Below, one piece after another: positions 41,561 to 51,481 of a stretch of DNA of 64,000 bases (position 1 is its first letter; the number at the start of each line of letters is the position of its first letter). The position numbers and the translations under genes were made by a program. Under the pieces are notes generated by a model. That model had not been told where the DNA came from and did not search any database. It was given only the letters and a program-made list of their open reading frames with translations. The stretch lies in assembly GCF_052068095.1 (NCBI RefSeq), contig NZ_JBQHDG010000009.1, positions 246,935-310,934 on the forward strand. Reading direction: 5' to 3'. The DNA comes from Phytohabitans sp052068095 (lineage in GTDB: Bacteria > Actinomycetota > Actinomycetes > Mycobacteriales > Micromonosporaceae).

Positions 41561-41926
41561 ATGTCGAACGCGAAACAACCCGAAGACCTGCACCGGCTCT
41601 TCCTCGACGGGGTCAACGACAAGGACGTCGACGCGCTTCTGGCGCTCTACGAGCCCGACTCGGTGACCCTCGACATGGACGGCCGCCGGCTCACCGACCA
41701 GGCCGCACTGCGGGCCATGCTGACCGGCTTCGTCGAGATGGTGGACCGCCTCGACGGGGAGACCCGCAAGGTGATCGTGCACGGCGACTACGCGCTGATG
41801 TCGGCCGCCTTCACCGGAAACGGCGGCCAGATCGCGGGCGTGAGCGGCGAGGTGGCCCGCCGGCAGCCCGACGGCACCTGGCGCTTTCTCATCGACGACC
41901 CCAGCTTCGGTGCCGCGACAGGTTGA
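41561..41926 (+). CDS. SnoaL/DUF4440-like (NTF2-fold) protein
   Basis: The 121-residue protein has the cone-shaped NTF2 pattern: LFLDGVNDKDVDALLALYEPDSVTLD, then an ALRAMLTGFVEM helix, and strands DYALMSAAFTGNGG and GTWRFLIDDPSFG. Such proteins are ketosteroid-isomerase-like; activity is unknown. It faces pgl across a 26-base convergent gap. Confidence 0.8.
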   Translation: MSNAKQPEDLHRLFLDGVNDKDVDALLALYEPDSVTLDMDGRRLTDQAALRAMLTGFVEMVDRLDGETRKVIVHGDYALMSAAFTGNGGQIAGVSGEVARRQPDGTWRFLIDDPSFGAATG

Positions 41927-41952
41927 CCTGCCGCCGATACGAACTCGCCGCG

Positions 41953-42723
41953 CTAGCGCAGGCTGCGCAGCTTTGGCGCGACCTTGGCCGCCGCAGCCCG
42001 GTCGAGGAGCCAGATTGTGCGCTCGACGCCGCGCACGCCCGAGGCGGGGACCTGCACCGGGCCGCCGCCGGCCATCGCCATGCCCACCGCGTCGGCCTTT
42101 TCCGGGCCGGCGGCCATCAGCCAGACCTCTTCGGCCGTGTTGATGGTCGGGAGGGTCAGGGTGATGCGGACCGGCGGGGGCTTGGGTGAGCCGCGCACGG
42201 CGCTGACCACGCGGGTCTCGTACGCGCCCGGGTGCTCCGGGAAGATCGACGCCACGTGCCCGTCTTCGCCCACGCCCAGCATCAGCACGTCGAAGTGCGG
42301 GAGCGGCGCGGTGCCGGGCTTGGCCGCGGCGGCGAGCGCCGCGGCGTAGCGGGCGGCGGCCGCCTCCGGGTCGTTGCCGTCCGGGCCGTCCGAAGGTGGC
42401 ATCGGGTGTACGCGAGCCGGGTCGAGCGGGAGTGCCTCGAGCAGCGCCTCGCGGGCCTGCGTCTCGTTGCGGTCGGGGTCGCCGGAGGGCAGGAAGCGCT
42501 CGTCGCCCCACCACACGTCGACCCGGGACCAGTCCACGCCGTCCCGGGCCGGCAGGCTGCTTACCGCCTCGTACACGGCGGCGGCGATCCTGCCCCCGGT
42601 GAGCACGATGCCGGCGAAGCCGCGGGCCGCCTGGGCGTCGATGAGCTTGACGACCAGCCGCGCCGCGGCCGCCTGGGCGAGCACCTTGGCTTCGGCGTGG
42701 ACGACGACGTTGGTCTCACCCAT
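41953..42723 (-). CDS. pgl: 6-phosphogluconolactonase
   Basis: A 256-residue DevB/Pgl protein with FAGIVLTGGRIAAAVYEAV, VDVWWGDERFLPSGDPDRN and MLGVGEDGHVASIFPEHPG. It hydrolyses 6-phosphogluconolactone. ATG 42723 lies within the end of opcA (8-base overlap). Last gene of the tkt-tal-pgi-zwf-opcA-pgl block. Confidence 0.94.
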   Translation of the reverse strand: MGETNVVVHAEAKVLAQAAAARLVVKLIDAQAARGFAGIVLTGGRIAAAVYEAVSSLPARDGVDWSRVDVWWGDERFLPSGDPDRNETQAREALLEALPLDPARVHPMPPSDGPDGNDPEAAAARYAAALAAAAKPGTAPLPHFDVLMLGVGEDGHVASIFPEHPGAYETRVVSAVRGSPKPPPVRITLTLPTINTAEEVWLMAAGPEKADAVGMAMAGGGPVQVPASGVRGVERTIWLLDRAAAAKVAPKLRSLR

Positions 42724-43729
42724 CCGACGCCCCTGTCTCGGCGGCGACCGGAACCGGCTGCCGGGACGCCAGCACCGGGTCCTTCCAGATGTGCACCCGC
42801 TTGTGCGCGCGACTGTCCAGATCGGACACACCGGCGAAGGCGCCCAGCGCGTCGGCGTAGATCTGGTCGGAGTCGAGGCGGCGCAGCTCTTCCGCCAGCT
42901 CCTCGCCCGTGGGGCGGCGGACCAGCGGCAGGTTGCGGTCGGCGTGGCCGGTGCGGGAGAACGTGGCCATGCTATCTTCGCGGGTCAGCGCGAGCGTCTC
43001 GCCGTTGGCGCACTGGAGCGTCACCGAGCGCATGCGCGGGAAGTTGTCGGTCGGCTCCAGCTTGGGCCTGATGCCCAGCCGGGCGGCCAGCCACCCGATC
43101 ATCAGCCCGGCGGTCGGGTCGGACTCCGGCGCCACGACCGTCGCGCCGGTGACCTTCGTGTCGAGCGTGTCGAACGCGCCGGCCAGCAGCGTGCGCCACG
43201 GCGTGATGCGGGTCCAGGCCAGGTCGGTGTCGCCCGGCGCGTAGTCGTTGGCCCGCTGCCGCAGCGCCCCGACCCGGTCGTGGGCCTGCCCGGAGTCGGT
43301 GATGCGGCGGTCGGCGACGACGCCGAGGAAGTCGTTGGCGATCAGCTCCGGCGGCTCGCCGTGCCACCAGGTGACCACCGGTACGTCCGGCACGAGCAGC
43401 GGCATCACCACCGACTCGGCGTGCAGGGCGAGCCGGCCGTACATCCGCATGACCACGGCCTCGCACGGTCCGAGCCGCCCGCCCACGACGATCTCGGCGT
43501 CGAGGCGGTTGATGGGGCGCTCGAAGTCGGAGCGGACCACCACCAGCAGGCGGCACGGGTGCTGCGAGGTGGCGATCGTGGCGGCCGCCTCGGCCTCGCG
43601 CACCCGCTTTTCGTCCACCACGACGATGAGCGAGAGCGCCATGCCGCTGGCGACGCCTCCGGCGCTGCGCCGCTCGGACGCGAGCGCCTTGACGACCTCG
43701 TTACCGGTGGTGTCCCACAAACCGATCAT
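42716..43729 (-). CDS. opcA: Glucose-6-phosphate dehydrogenase assembly protein OpcA
   Basis: The 337-residue protein starts MIGLWDTTGNEVVKALASER and has VVVMRMYGRLALHAESV-type and DVPVVTWWHGEPP motifs typical of OpcA, which promotes oligomerisation and activity of G6PD in actinobacteria and cyanobacteria. It lies between zwf (121 bases away) and pgl, the usual arrangement. Confidence 0.94.
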   Translation of the reverse strand: MIGLWDTTGNEVVKALASERRSAGGVASGMALSLIVVVDEKRVREAEAAATIATSQHPCRLLVVVRSDFERPINRLDAEIVVGGRLGPCEAVVMRMYGRLALHAESVVMPLLVPDVPVVTWWHGEPPELIANDFLGVVADRRITDSGQAHDRVGALRQRANDYAPGDTDLAWTRITPWRTLLAGAFDTLDTKVTGATVVAPESDPTAGLMIGWLAARLGIRPKLEPTDNFPRMRSVTLQCANGETLALTREDSMATFSRTGHADRNLPLVRRPTGEELAEELRRLDSDQIYADALGAFAGVSDLDSRAHKRVHIWKDPVLASRQPVPVAAETGASDG

Positions 43730-43850
43730 GCTGATCGCCTCCGAGGAGCCCTGTCGTGGACCAAGCTGCCGATCCGTTGCCTACCCCGCTCCGTCGCTCG
43801 GCGCTCGTCCGCCGTCGTGGTCGGGACCGTAGCCTCCCGACTCCCGCTCG

Positions 43851-45368
43851 TCACGCCCGCCTCCAGTGACGGCCCTCGCGGGCCAGCATCTCGTCCGACG
43901 CGCGCGGGCCCCACTCGCCGGACCGGTACGGCTCCGGCTTGTGCCCGTCCCACGCGGCTTCCAGCGGGTCGATCACCTGCCAGCTCTGCTCGACCTCGGC
44001 CGCGTCCGGGAAGAGGGTGCGGTCGCCGATCAGCACGTCGAGCACCAGCCGCTCGTACGCCTCCGGGCTCTGCTCGGTGAACGCCTCGCCGTACTGGAAG
44101 TCCATCGCGATGTCGCGCAGCTCCATCGTGGTGCCGGGCACCTTGGAACCGAACTTGAGCACCACGCCCTCGTCGGGCTGCACCCGGATGACGAGCTGGT
44201 TGTGCCCGAGCGCCTCGACGTCGGTCGGGTTGAACGGCAGGTGCGGCGCCTTCTTGAAGAGCACCGCCACCTCGGTGACCCGCCGCGGCAGGCGCTTGCC
44301 GGCGCGGATGTAGAACGGCACGCCGGCCCAGCGCCGGTTTTGGATGCCGAGGCGGACCGCCACGTACGTCTCGGTCGTGGAGTCGGCGGGCACGCCGTCT
44401 TCGTCCAGGTAACCGCGCGCACGCTCGCCGCCGACCCAGCCCTGGAGGTACTGGCCGCGGACCGTGCCCTCGTGGATGTCCTTGGGCAGGCTGATCGCGC
44501 GGAGCACCTTGAGCTTTTCCGCGCGGATCTCGAAGGCGTCGAAGCTCGTCGGCTCCTCCATCGCGACCAGCGCGAGCAGCTGGAGCAGGTGGTTCTGAAG
44601 CACGTCGCGGGCGGTGCCGGTGGCGTCGTAGAAGCCGGCGCGCGTGCCGATGCCCACGTCCTCCGCCATCGTGATCTGCACCGAGTCGACGTACTTCGAG
44701 TTCCACACCGGCTCGAACAGGGAGTTGGCGAAACGCAGAGCCATGATGTTCTGCACCGTCTCCTTGCCCAGGTAGTGGTCGATGCGGAACACGTCCTGCC
44801 CGGTGAAGACGTCGTCGACCAGGTCGTTGAGCTCCTTGGCCGAGGCGAGGTCGGTGCCGAACGGCTTTTCCACGACCACCCGCCGCCAGCCGCCGCACTT
44901 TTCGTTGTCGGCCATGCCGGTGCGGGCGAGCTGCTTGAGCACGGTCGGGAAGGCGGCCGGCGGGATCGAGAAGTAGAACGCCGCATTGCTGCCGATGCCG
45001 TGCGTGTCGCGCAGCTCGTTGAGCGTGCGGTCGAGCGTGTCGAAGGCCGCGTCGTCGTCGAACGCGCCGCCGACGAACTTGATGTTGCCGGCCAGCCGCG
45101 CCCACACCTCCTCGCGCCACGGCGTGCGCGCGTGTGCCTTGGCGTGCTCGTACGCCATCTGCTCGAAGGTGCCGTGGTCCCAGTCGCGGCGGGCGAACCC
45201 GAGCACCACGAAACTGGGCGGCAGGAGCCCGCGGTTGGCCAGGTCGTAGACGGCCGGCAAGAGCTTCTTGCGAGCCAGGTCGCCGGTCACTCCGAAGATC
45301 ACCAGAGCGCAGGGCTCGGGGATCCGCGGCAGCCGGCGGTCCTGGGGATCGCGCAACGGATTACCCAC
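43851..45368 (-). CDS. zwf: Glucose-6-phosphate 1-dehydrogenase
   Basis: The 505-residue enzyme has the NADP-binding GVTGDLARKKLLPAVY, the active site FRIDHYLGKE and EKPFGTDLASA. GTG 45368 has AAAGGA nine bases upstream; an in-frame TTG at 45392 would overlap pgi and lacks a ribosome site. It starts the oxidative pentose phosphate branch and lies 13 bases after pgi. Confidence 0.95.
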   Translation of the reverse strand: MGNPLRDPQDRRLPRIPEPCALVIFGVTGDLARKKLLPAVYDLANRGLLPPSFVVLGFARRDWDHGTFEQMAYEHAKAHARTPWREEVWARLAGNIKFVGGAFDDDAAFDTLDRTLNELRDTHGIGSNAAFYFSIPPAAFPTVLKQLARTGMADNEKCGGWRRVVVEKPFGTDLASAKELNDLVDDVFTGQDVFRIDHYLGKETVQNIMALRFANSLFEPVWNSKYVDSVQITMAEDVGIGTRAGFYDATGTARDVLQNHLLQLLALVAMEEPTSFDAFEIRAEKLKVLRAISLPKDIHEGTVRGQYLQGWVGGERARGYLDEDGVPADSTTETYVAVRLGIQNRRWAGVPFYIRAGKRLPRRVTEVAVLFKKAPHLPFNPTDVEALGHNQLVIRVQPDEGVVLKFGSKVPGTTMELRDIAMDFQYGEAFTEQSPEAYERLVLDVLIGDRTLFPDAAEVEQSWQVIDPLEAAWDGHKPEPYRSGEWGPRASDEMLAREGRHWRRA

Positions 45369-45381
45369 GGGACTTATCCTT

Positions 45382-47004
45382 TCAGTTCCCAAGGGACCGG
45401 GCAGCGTCCAACAGCTGAACGATGCCCGACGCCCGGTCCGTCAGGTGCAGGCGTACCACCGGGCGCCCGCGGCGCACGAGCGCCTGCCGGTCGCCGGCGG
45501 CCTGCGCGGCCTGGAGCTGGCCAAAGGTGTACGGCCGGCCGGGCACCGCCAGATCGGTGGCGACCGCGCCGGTGATCTGGACGAACGCGCCGAGCGGCGG
45601 CCCGTCCTTGTGGTAGAGCGACGTGGAGTGCAGGAAGCGCGGACCCCACCCGAAGGTCACCGGGCGGCGCGCGATCGCGGCCAGGATCGGGCGCACGTCC
45701 GCCGCGTCGGCGTCGGCGTGCCGGTCGAGGTAGGCCATGACCGCGACGTACCCGTGCGGCCGCGCCTCCAGCAGGACCGCGCTGAGCGCCCCCGCCAAGG
45801 TGGAGGTGCCGGTGCCGTAGACCTCGATGGCGCCCTCGACGAACGACGGCTCCTCGGCGGGCGGGCCTGCGGCGAGGATGGCGGCCGCGTTGTCCTTGGA
45901 CTCGCTCTTGCTGGGCATGCCGAGCGGGTCGATCCCGATCACCCGGCCGGCCAGCGCGGTGGCGAACTCCCAGGTCAGGAACTGGGCGCCGAGCGGGCCG
46001 TTGACCGCGACGTCGGGCCGCACACCGCCGCCGGGCACCGCGCCGGCCGGCAGCGAGCCGCCGAGCGTCACGGTGAGCACGTCGGCGCCGTCGACCGGGG
46101 CGCCCGGCGACTCGAGCACGACCGGCAGCATGCCGGTGCCCTCCTTGCCGGTCGACTCGGCGAGCAGCTGCTCGGCCCACTCGTCGAGGCCGACGATGCC
46201 GGTGCCGTCCGGTACCAGCGCGATCTTGTCTTTGCCGGCGGTGGTGGCCGCGCCGAGCGCGGCGCCCAGCGCGAGCGCGGGGTTGTCACCACCGGCGGAG
46301 AGCGCGGGCAGCAGCTCCTCGGCCTGGTCGAGCAGCTCGGCCACGTCGACGCCGGCCAGCGCCGCCGGCACCAGGCCGAACGCGGTCAGCGCGGCGTAGC
46401 GCCCGCCCACCTCGGGGTCGGCGAGTACCACGGTCGCGCCCATCTCGCGGGCGGCCTGCTCCAGCGGCGAGCCGGGGTCGGTCACGATCACGAAATGCCG
46501 GCCGGCCTCCGCCGGGGTGAGCCCGGCGTCGAGGAACGCGCCGTAGTAGGCGCGGCGCACGCTGTCGGTCTCGATCGTGGTGCCCGACTTGCTGGAGACG
46601 ACCACGACGGTGCGCTCCAGCCGGTCGGCGATGGCCCGGCCGATCTGGCCGGGGTCTGTCGTGTCGAGCACGGTCAGTGGCCGGCCCAGCGTGCGCGTGA
46701 TCACCTCGGCCGCGAACGACGAGCCGCCCATGCCGGCGAGCACCACGCGGTCGAGGTCGGCCAGCTCCTCCTTCAGCTCCGCGAGCAGGGGGAGCAGCTC
46801 ACGGCTGCGCCGGTGGGTGTCGATCCAGCCCAGCCGGATCTTGGCCTCGGCCTCCGCATCGGGCCCCCACAGCGTGGGGTCCTTCTGCACGAGGAGCCCC
46901 GGGACCCCGTCTGCGACGAGGGCCGCCCGGGCCGCGGAGCCAACGGCGTCCGCGCCCCAGACGGCTAGTCCCGCGGCCGCCTCGACTTCACGCATTGGTG
47001 GCAT
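45382..47004 (-). CDS. pgi: Glucose-6-phosphate isomerase
   Basis: A 540-residue protein with two SIS folds: LAGMGGSSFAAEVITRTLG, VVSSKSGTTIETDSVRRAY and GRYAALTAFGLVP. It belongs to the actinobacterial pgi type encoded between tal and zwf. ATG 47004 overlaps the tal stop by 17 bases; ATG 46995 is equally possible. It links the pentose phosphate block to glycolysis. Confidence 0.9.
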   Translation of the reverse strand: MPPMREVEAAAGLAVWGADAVGSAARAALVADGVPGLLVQKDPTLWGPDAEAEAKIRLGWIDTHRRSRELLPLLAELKEELADLDRVVLAGMGGSSFAAEVITRTLGRPLTVLDTTDPGQIGRAIADRLERTVVVVSSKSGTTIETDSVRRAYYGAFLDAGLTPAEAGRHFVIVTDPGSPLEQAAREMGATVVLADPEVGGRYAALTAFGLVPAALAGVDVAELLDQAEELLPALSAGGDNPALALGAALGAATTAGKDKIALVPDGTGIVGLDEWAEQLLAESTGKEGTGMLPVVLESPGAPVDGADVLTVTLGGSLPAGAVPGGGVRPDVAVNGPLGAQFLTWEFATALAGRVIGIDPLGMPSKSESKDNAAAILAAGPPAEEPSFVEGAIEVYGTGTSTLAGALSAVLLEARPHGYVAVMAYLDRHADADAADVRPILAAIARRPVTFGWGPRFLHSTSLYHKDGPPLGAFVQITGAVATDLAVPGRPYTFGQLQAAQAAGDRQALVRRGRPVVRLHLTDRASGIVQLLDAARSLGN

Positions 47005-48100
47005 TGGAAAGCTGTGTCTCCACCGTCTGAAGCAACTCCAGCCAGCTCGCCTCGAACTTCTCCACGCCCTCGCGCTCCAGCGTCTCGACCACGTCGTCGT
47101 ACTCGATGCCGAGCGCGGCCAGGTCGTCGAGCACCTTGCGGGCGTCGTCGTACGAGCCGGTCACCGTGTCACCGCGGGTCTCGCCGTGGTCGGCGTACGC
47201 GTGGATGGTCGGCTCGGGCATCGTGTTGACCACGCCGGGGGCGACAAGCTCCTCGACGTAGATGACGTCGCGGAAGGCCGGGTTCTTCGTCGACGTGGAC
47301 GCCCACAGTGGACGCTGCGGGTGTGCGCCCGCGTCGGCCAGCGCCTGCCACCGCTCGGAGCTGAAGACCTCGGTGTAGCGCTCGTAGGCCAGCTGGGCGT
47401 TGGCGATCGCCGCCTTGCCCTTCAGCGCCTTGGCCTCCTCGCTGCCGATCTTGTCGAGGCGCTTGTCGACCTCGGTGTCGACCCGGGAGACGAAGAACGA
47501 GGCCACCGAGCCGATCTTGGTCAGGTCGTGGCCGTTGGCCTTCGCCTGCTCCAGGCCGGCCAGGAACGCGTCCATCACCTCGGTGTACCGCTGGAGGGAG
47601 AAGATCAGCGTGACGTTGACGCTGATGCCCTGCGCGAGCGTCGCGGTGATCGCCGCCAGGCCGGCCCGGGTCGCCGGGATCTTGATGAAGAGGTTGGGGC
47701 GGTCGACAAGCCACCACAGCGACTTGGCCTCCGCGATGGTCTTTTCGGTCTCGTGCGCCAGGCGCGGGTCGACCTCGATCGACACCCGCCCGTCGACGCC
47801 CGCGGAGGCGTCGTACGCCGGCTTCATCACGTCGGTGGCCCACCGCACGTCGTACGTGGTCATCATGCGCACCGCCTCTTCGACGGTGATCCCGCGCAGG
47901 GCGAGGTCGCGCAGCTGGCCGTCGTACGCGGTCGCGTCGCTGAGCGCCTTCGCGAAGATGGTCGGGTTGGTGGTCACGCCCACCACGTGCTTTTCGCGGC
48001 GCAGCTGGTCGAGGCCCCCGGACTCCAGCCGCACCCTGTTCAGGTCGTCGATCCATACCGCCACGCCGGCGGCGGACAGTTCACCAAGCCGGTCAGTCAT
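46988..48100 (-). CDS. tal: Transaldolase
   Basis: The 370-residue protein has GVTTNPTIFAKALS, LFIKIPATRAGLAAI with the Schiff-base lysine, and GISVNVTLIFSLQRY. It moves dihydroxyacetone units between sugar phosphates. ATG 48100 has GGGAGA upstream. It starts 15 bases after tkt ends. Confidence 0.95.
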   Translation of the reverse strand: MTDRLGELSAAGVAVWIDDLNRVRLESGGLDQLRREKHVVGVTTNPTIFAKALSDATAYDGQLRDLALRGITVEEAVRMMTTYDVRWATDVMKPAYDASAGVDGRVSIEVDPRLAHETEKTIAEAKSLWWLVDRPNLFIKIPATRAGLAAITATLAQGISVNVTLIFSLQRYTEVMDAFLAGLEQAKANGHDLTKIGSVASFFVSRVDTEVDKRLDKIGSEEAKALKGKAAIANAQLAYERYTEVFSSERWQALADAGAHPQRPLWASTSTKNPAFRDVIYVEELVAPGVVNTMPEPTIHAYADHGETRGDTVTGSYDDARKVLDDLAALGIEYDDVVETLEREGVEKFEASWLELLQTVETQLSNATNA

Positions 48101-48115
48101 GAGTACCAATCTCCC

Positions 48116-50248
48116 TCAGCTACCCGTCGTGAAACCTGTGATCTCGCCGACCTTCGCCAGCGAGGCGTGCGCGGCGGCGACCACGCGGTCGGCGGTGAAG
48201 CCGAACTGCTCGAACAGCACCGTGTACGGCGCGCTCGCCCCGTAGTGCTCGATGCTCACGGCCTCGCCGCAGTCACCGATCAGGTCATGCCAGGACATCG
48301 CGATCGCGGCCTCGACGCTCACCCGCGCCTTCACACCGCGCGGGAGGATCGACTCGCGGTAGGCGCTGTCCTGCTCGCGGAACCACTCCTGGCAGGGCAT
48401 CGACACGACCCGGGTCGGCGTGCCGTCGGCCTCCAGCCGCTCCCGGGCGGTCACCGCGAGCTGCACCTCGGAGCCCGTGGCGATGATGATCACCTGGGGC
48501 TGGCCGCCGGACGCGTCGATCAGCGTGTACCCACCCCGGGCGACGCCCTCGACGCCGGCCACCTGGCTCCGGTCGAAGGTCGGCAGCGCCTGCCGGGTGA
48601 GCGCCAGCGCGGTGGGGCGGTCGGTGTGCTCCAGCGCCAGGCGCCACGCCTCCGCGGTCTCGTTGGCGTCGCCGGGGCGGACCACGTCGAGGCCGGGGAT
48701 CGCGCGCAGCGCGGACAGGTGCTCGATCGGCTGGTGGGTGGGGCCGTCTTCGCCGAGGCCGATCGAGTCGTGCGTCCAGACGTAGATCGCCGGCAGCTTC
48801 ATCAGCGCGGCCAGCCGCACGGCCGGGCGCATGTAGTCGCTGAAGACCAGGAACGTGCCGCCGTACGGCCGGGTGCCGCCGTGCAGCAGGATGCCGTTGA
48901 GGATCGCGCCCATCGCGTGCTCGCGGATGCCGAAGTGCAGTGTGCGCCCGTACAGGTCGCCGGGGAACTCCTTGGTCGCGTGCTCCGGCGGCACGAAGGA
49001 CGGCTCGCCCTTCATCGTCGTGTTGTTGCTCTCGGCCAGGTCGGCCGAGCCGCCCCACAGCTCCGGGAGCACCGGCGCGAGCGCCGAGAGGATCTTGCCG
49101 GAGGCGGCCCGGGTCGCGAGCCCCTTGGCGTCCGCGGGAAACTCCGGCAGCGCCTCGGTCCAGCCTTCCGGCAGCGAACGGGTGGCGAGCCGGTCGAAGA
49201 GCGCCTTGCGGTCGGGGTTGGCCTCCGCCCAGGCGTCGAACTTCTGCTGCCACTCGGCGTGCGCGGCGCGGCCGCGGTCGACCACCTCGCGGGCGTGGGC
49301 GAGCACCTTCTCGTCGACGGCGAACGACTGCGCCGGGTCGAAGCCGAGCAGCTGCTTGGTGGCGGCGACCTCCTCGGCGCCGAGGGCCGAGCCGTGCGCC
49401 TTGCCGGTGTTCTGCTTGTTGGGCGCGGGCCACGCGATGATCGTGCGGAGCGCGATGAACGAGGGGCGCTCGGTCTCCGCCCGCGCCGCCTCGAACGCGG
49501 CGAACAGCGCCTGCACGTCCTCGTGGTACTCACCCTGGTCGGCATGCTGACCGGCCCGCCAGTCGACGGTCTGCACGTGCCATCCGTACGCCTCGTAGCG
49601 CTTGGCGATGTCTTCGCTCTTCGCGATGCGGGTGTCGTCTTCGATCGAGATCTCGTTGTCGTCCCAGAGCAGGATCAGGTTGCCCAGCTTCTGGTGGCCG
49701 GCCAGCGCGCTCGCCTCGTGGCTGATGCCCTCTTCGAGGTCGCCGTCGGAGGCGAAGGCCCAGATGTGGTGGTCGAACGGCGACTGGCCGGGCTCGGCCG
49801 CCGGGTCGTAGAGACCCCGCTCACGCCGCGCCGCGAAGGCCATGCCCACCGCGTTTCCGACGCCCTGACCGAGCGGGCCGGTGGTGGTCTCGACACCCAC
49901 CGTGTGCCCGTGCTCGGGGTGACCGGGGGTGAGGGAGCCCCACTGTCGCAGTGACTTGAGGTCGTCGAGGCTCAGCCCATACCCGGAGAGGTAGAGCTGG
50001 ATGTAGAGGGTGAGGCTGGAGTGACCCATGGAGAGCACGAAACGGTCGCGGCCCGCCCAATGTGGATCTGTCGGATCATGGCGCAGCAGCTTGTTGAACA
50101 GCAGGTAGGCCGCCGGCGCCAGGCTCATCGCGGTGCCGGGGTGGCCGTTGCCGGCCTTCTCCACGGCGTCCATGGCCAGGACGCGTACGGTGTCGACCGC
50201 TTTACGGTCGAGCTCAGACCAGGGCAGTGAGGCTTCGTTCGCGGTCAC
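48116..50248 (-). CDS. tkt: Transketolase
   Basis: The 710-residue enzyme shows GNGHPGTAMSLAP, the thiamine-diphosphate motif AFASDGDLEEGISHE ending LLWDDN, and the pyrimidine-domain LHFGIREHAMGAILNG and HDSIGLGEDGPTHQPIEHL. GTG 50248 has GAGGAG 8 bases upstream. It makes sedoheptulose 7-phosphate, the precursor of the heptose pathway encoded at 9-11 kb. First gene of the minus-strand block. Confidence 0.96.
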   Translation of the reverse strand: MTANEASLPWSELDRKAVDTVRVLAMDAVEKAGNGHPGTAMSLAPAAYLLFNKLLRHDPTDPHWAGRDRFVLSMGHSSLTLYIQLYLSGYGLSLDDLKSLRQWGSLTPGHPEHGHTVGVETTTGPLGQGVGNAVGMAFAARRERGLYDPAAEPGQSPFDHHIWAFASDGDLEEGISHEASALAGHQKLGNLILLWDDNEISIEDDTRIAKSEDIAKRYEAYGWHVQTVDWRAGQHADQGEYHEDVQALFAAFEAARAETERPSFIALRTIIAWPAPNKQNTGKAHGSALGAEEVAATKQLLGFDPAQSFAVDEKVLAHAREVVDRGRAAHAEWQQKFDAWAEANPDRKALFDRLATRSLPEGWTEALPEFPADAKGLATRAASGKILSALAPVLPELWGGSADLAESNNTTMKGEPSFVPPEHATKEFPGDLYGRTLHFGIREHAMGAILNGILLHGGTRPYGGTFLVFSDYMRPAVRLAALMKLPAIYVWTHDSIGLGEDGPTHQPIEHLSALRAIPGLDVVRPGDANETAEAWRLALEHTDRPTALALTRQALPTFDRSQVAGVEGVARGGYTLIDASGGQPQVIIIATGSEVQLAVTARERLEADGTPTRVVSMPCQEWFREQDSAYRESILPRGVKARVSVEAAIAMSWHDLIGDCGEAVSIEHYGASAPYTVLFEQFGFTADRVVAAAHASLAKVGEITGFTTGS

Positions 50249-50491
50249 GATGTGTGCTCCTCGGCAATGCGGCAACCCTCTTGCGATGACCCTATCTACC
50301 CGTGCTAAACGTGCGGAGGGTGACCGGCCGACGCGTGGGACAACAGGTTGTGACCGGCGGCACGCTCCGCCCATCTACGTGGGGTCGTAGTAGGTCGCGT
50401 TCTGCCAGCGCGTACCCTGTCGGTCGGCGCGTTGACCTTGCCTGTCCGCGCCGTGCGTCACCCGTCCAACGTCCGGAAGGTGAACCGCCAC

Positions 50492-51481
50492 GTGAGCACG
50501 ATCACCGAGCGCCCCCACCCCCCGGCCGCCGCCCGGCCGCTGGTGCCGGTCGCCCCCCGCGACCTGGTACCGCCCCGGCAGCGCGTGCGCGCGGGCGACG
50601 TGGTCGCCGTGGTCAAGGCGTACGTGGCGCTGACCAAGCCGCGCATCGTCGAGCTGCTGCTCGTCACCACCGTGCCGGCGATGATGCTCGCCGCCGGCGG
50701 GGTCCCGCAGCTGTGGCTGGTGGCCGTCGTGCTGGTCGGCGGCTCGCTCGCGGCCGGCGCGGCCAACGCGCTCAACTGCTACATCGACCGCGACATCGAC
50801 CAGGTCATGAAGCGCACCTCGCGGCGCCCGCTGCCGGCGCACCGGGTCTCGCCGCGCAGCGCGCTCGCCTTCGGCCTCATCCTCGGCGTGGTGTCGGTGG
50901 CGCTGATGGCCGCCTTCACCAACTGGCTGGCCACCGGGCTCACGCTCGCCGCGATCGTCTACTACGACGTGGTGTACACGCTGTGGCTCAAGCGCAGCAC
51001 CCCGGCCAACACGTTCTGGGGCGGGATCTGCGGCGCGGCACCGGTGCTGATCGGCTGGGCCGCGGTGACGGGCGGGCTCTCGCCGACCGCGTGGGCGCTG
51101 TTCGCCGTCGTGTTCTTCTGGCAGATGCCGCACTTCTACGCGCTCGCGATCCGCTTCAAGGCCGACTACGCCCGCGCCGGCATCCCGATGCTGCCGGTGG
51201 TCGCCTCCCAGCGCCGGGTCAACGTGGAGATCCTCCTCTTCAGCTGGCTGACCGTGGCCGCCTCGGTCGCGGTGTGGCCGCTCGGCCGCGGCGCGGTCGG
51301 TCTGAGCCCGATCTACGGGCTGACCGCGCTGGTCACCGGCGTGCTGCTGCTGCGCGAGGCGTACGCGCTGGTGGGCCGGGCCAAGCGGGGCGAGCAGATG
51401 CGCCCGATGCGCCTGTTCCACTGGACGATCACGTACCTGACGATCCTCTTCTTCGCGGTCGCCGCCGACGCTCTTGTGTGA
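50492..51481 (+). CDS. ctaB: Protoheme IX farnesyltransferase (haem O synthase)
   Basis: A 329-residue UbiA-superfamily membrane enzyme with about nine helices, the first Asp-rich motif NCYIDRDIDQVMKRTSRRPL and the second region YYDVVYTLWLKRST. It farnesylates haem b to haem O for cytochrome aa3 oxidase. GTG 50492 follows GGAAGG at 11 bases. Divergent from tkt across 243 bases with no recognisable gene. Confidence 0.94.
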   Translation: MSTITERPHPPAAARPLVPVAPRDLVPPRQRVRAGDVVAVVKAYVALTKPRIVELLLVTTVPAMMLAAGGVPQLWLVAVVLVGGSLAAGAANALNCYIDRDIDQVMKRTSRRPLPAHRVSPRSALAFGLILGVVSVALMAAFTNWLATGLTLAAIVYYDVVYTLWLKRSTPANTFWGGICGAAPVLIGWAAVTGGLSPTAWALFAVVFFWQMPHFYALAIRFKADYARAGIPMLPVVASQRRVNVEILLFSWLTVAASVAVWPLGRGAVGLSPIYGLTALVTGVLLLREAYALVGRAKRGEQMRPMRLFHWTITYLTILFFAVAADALV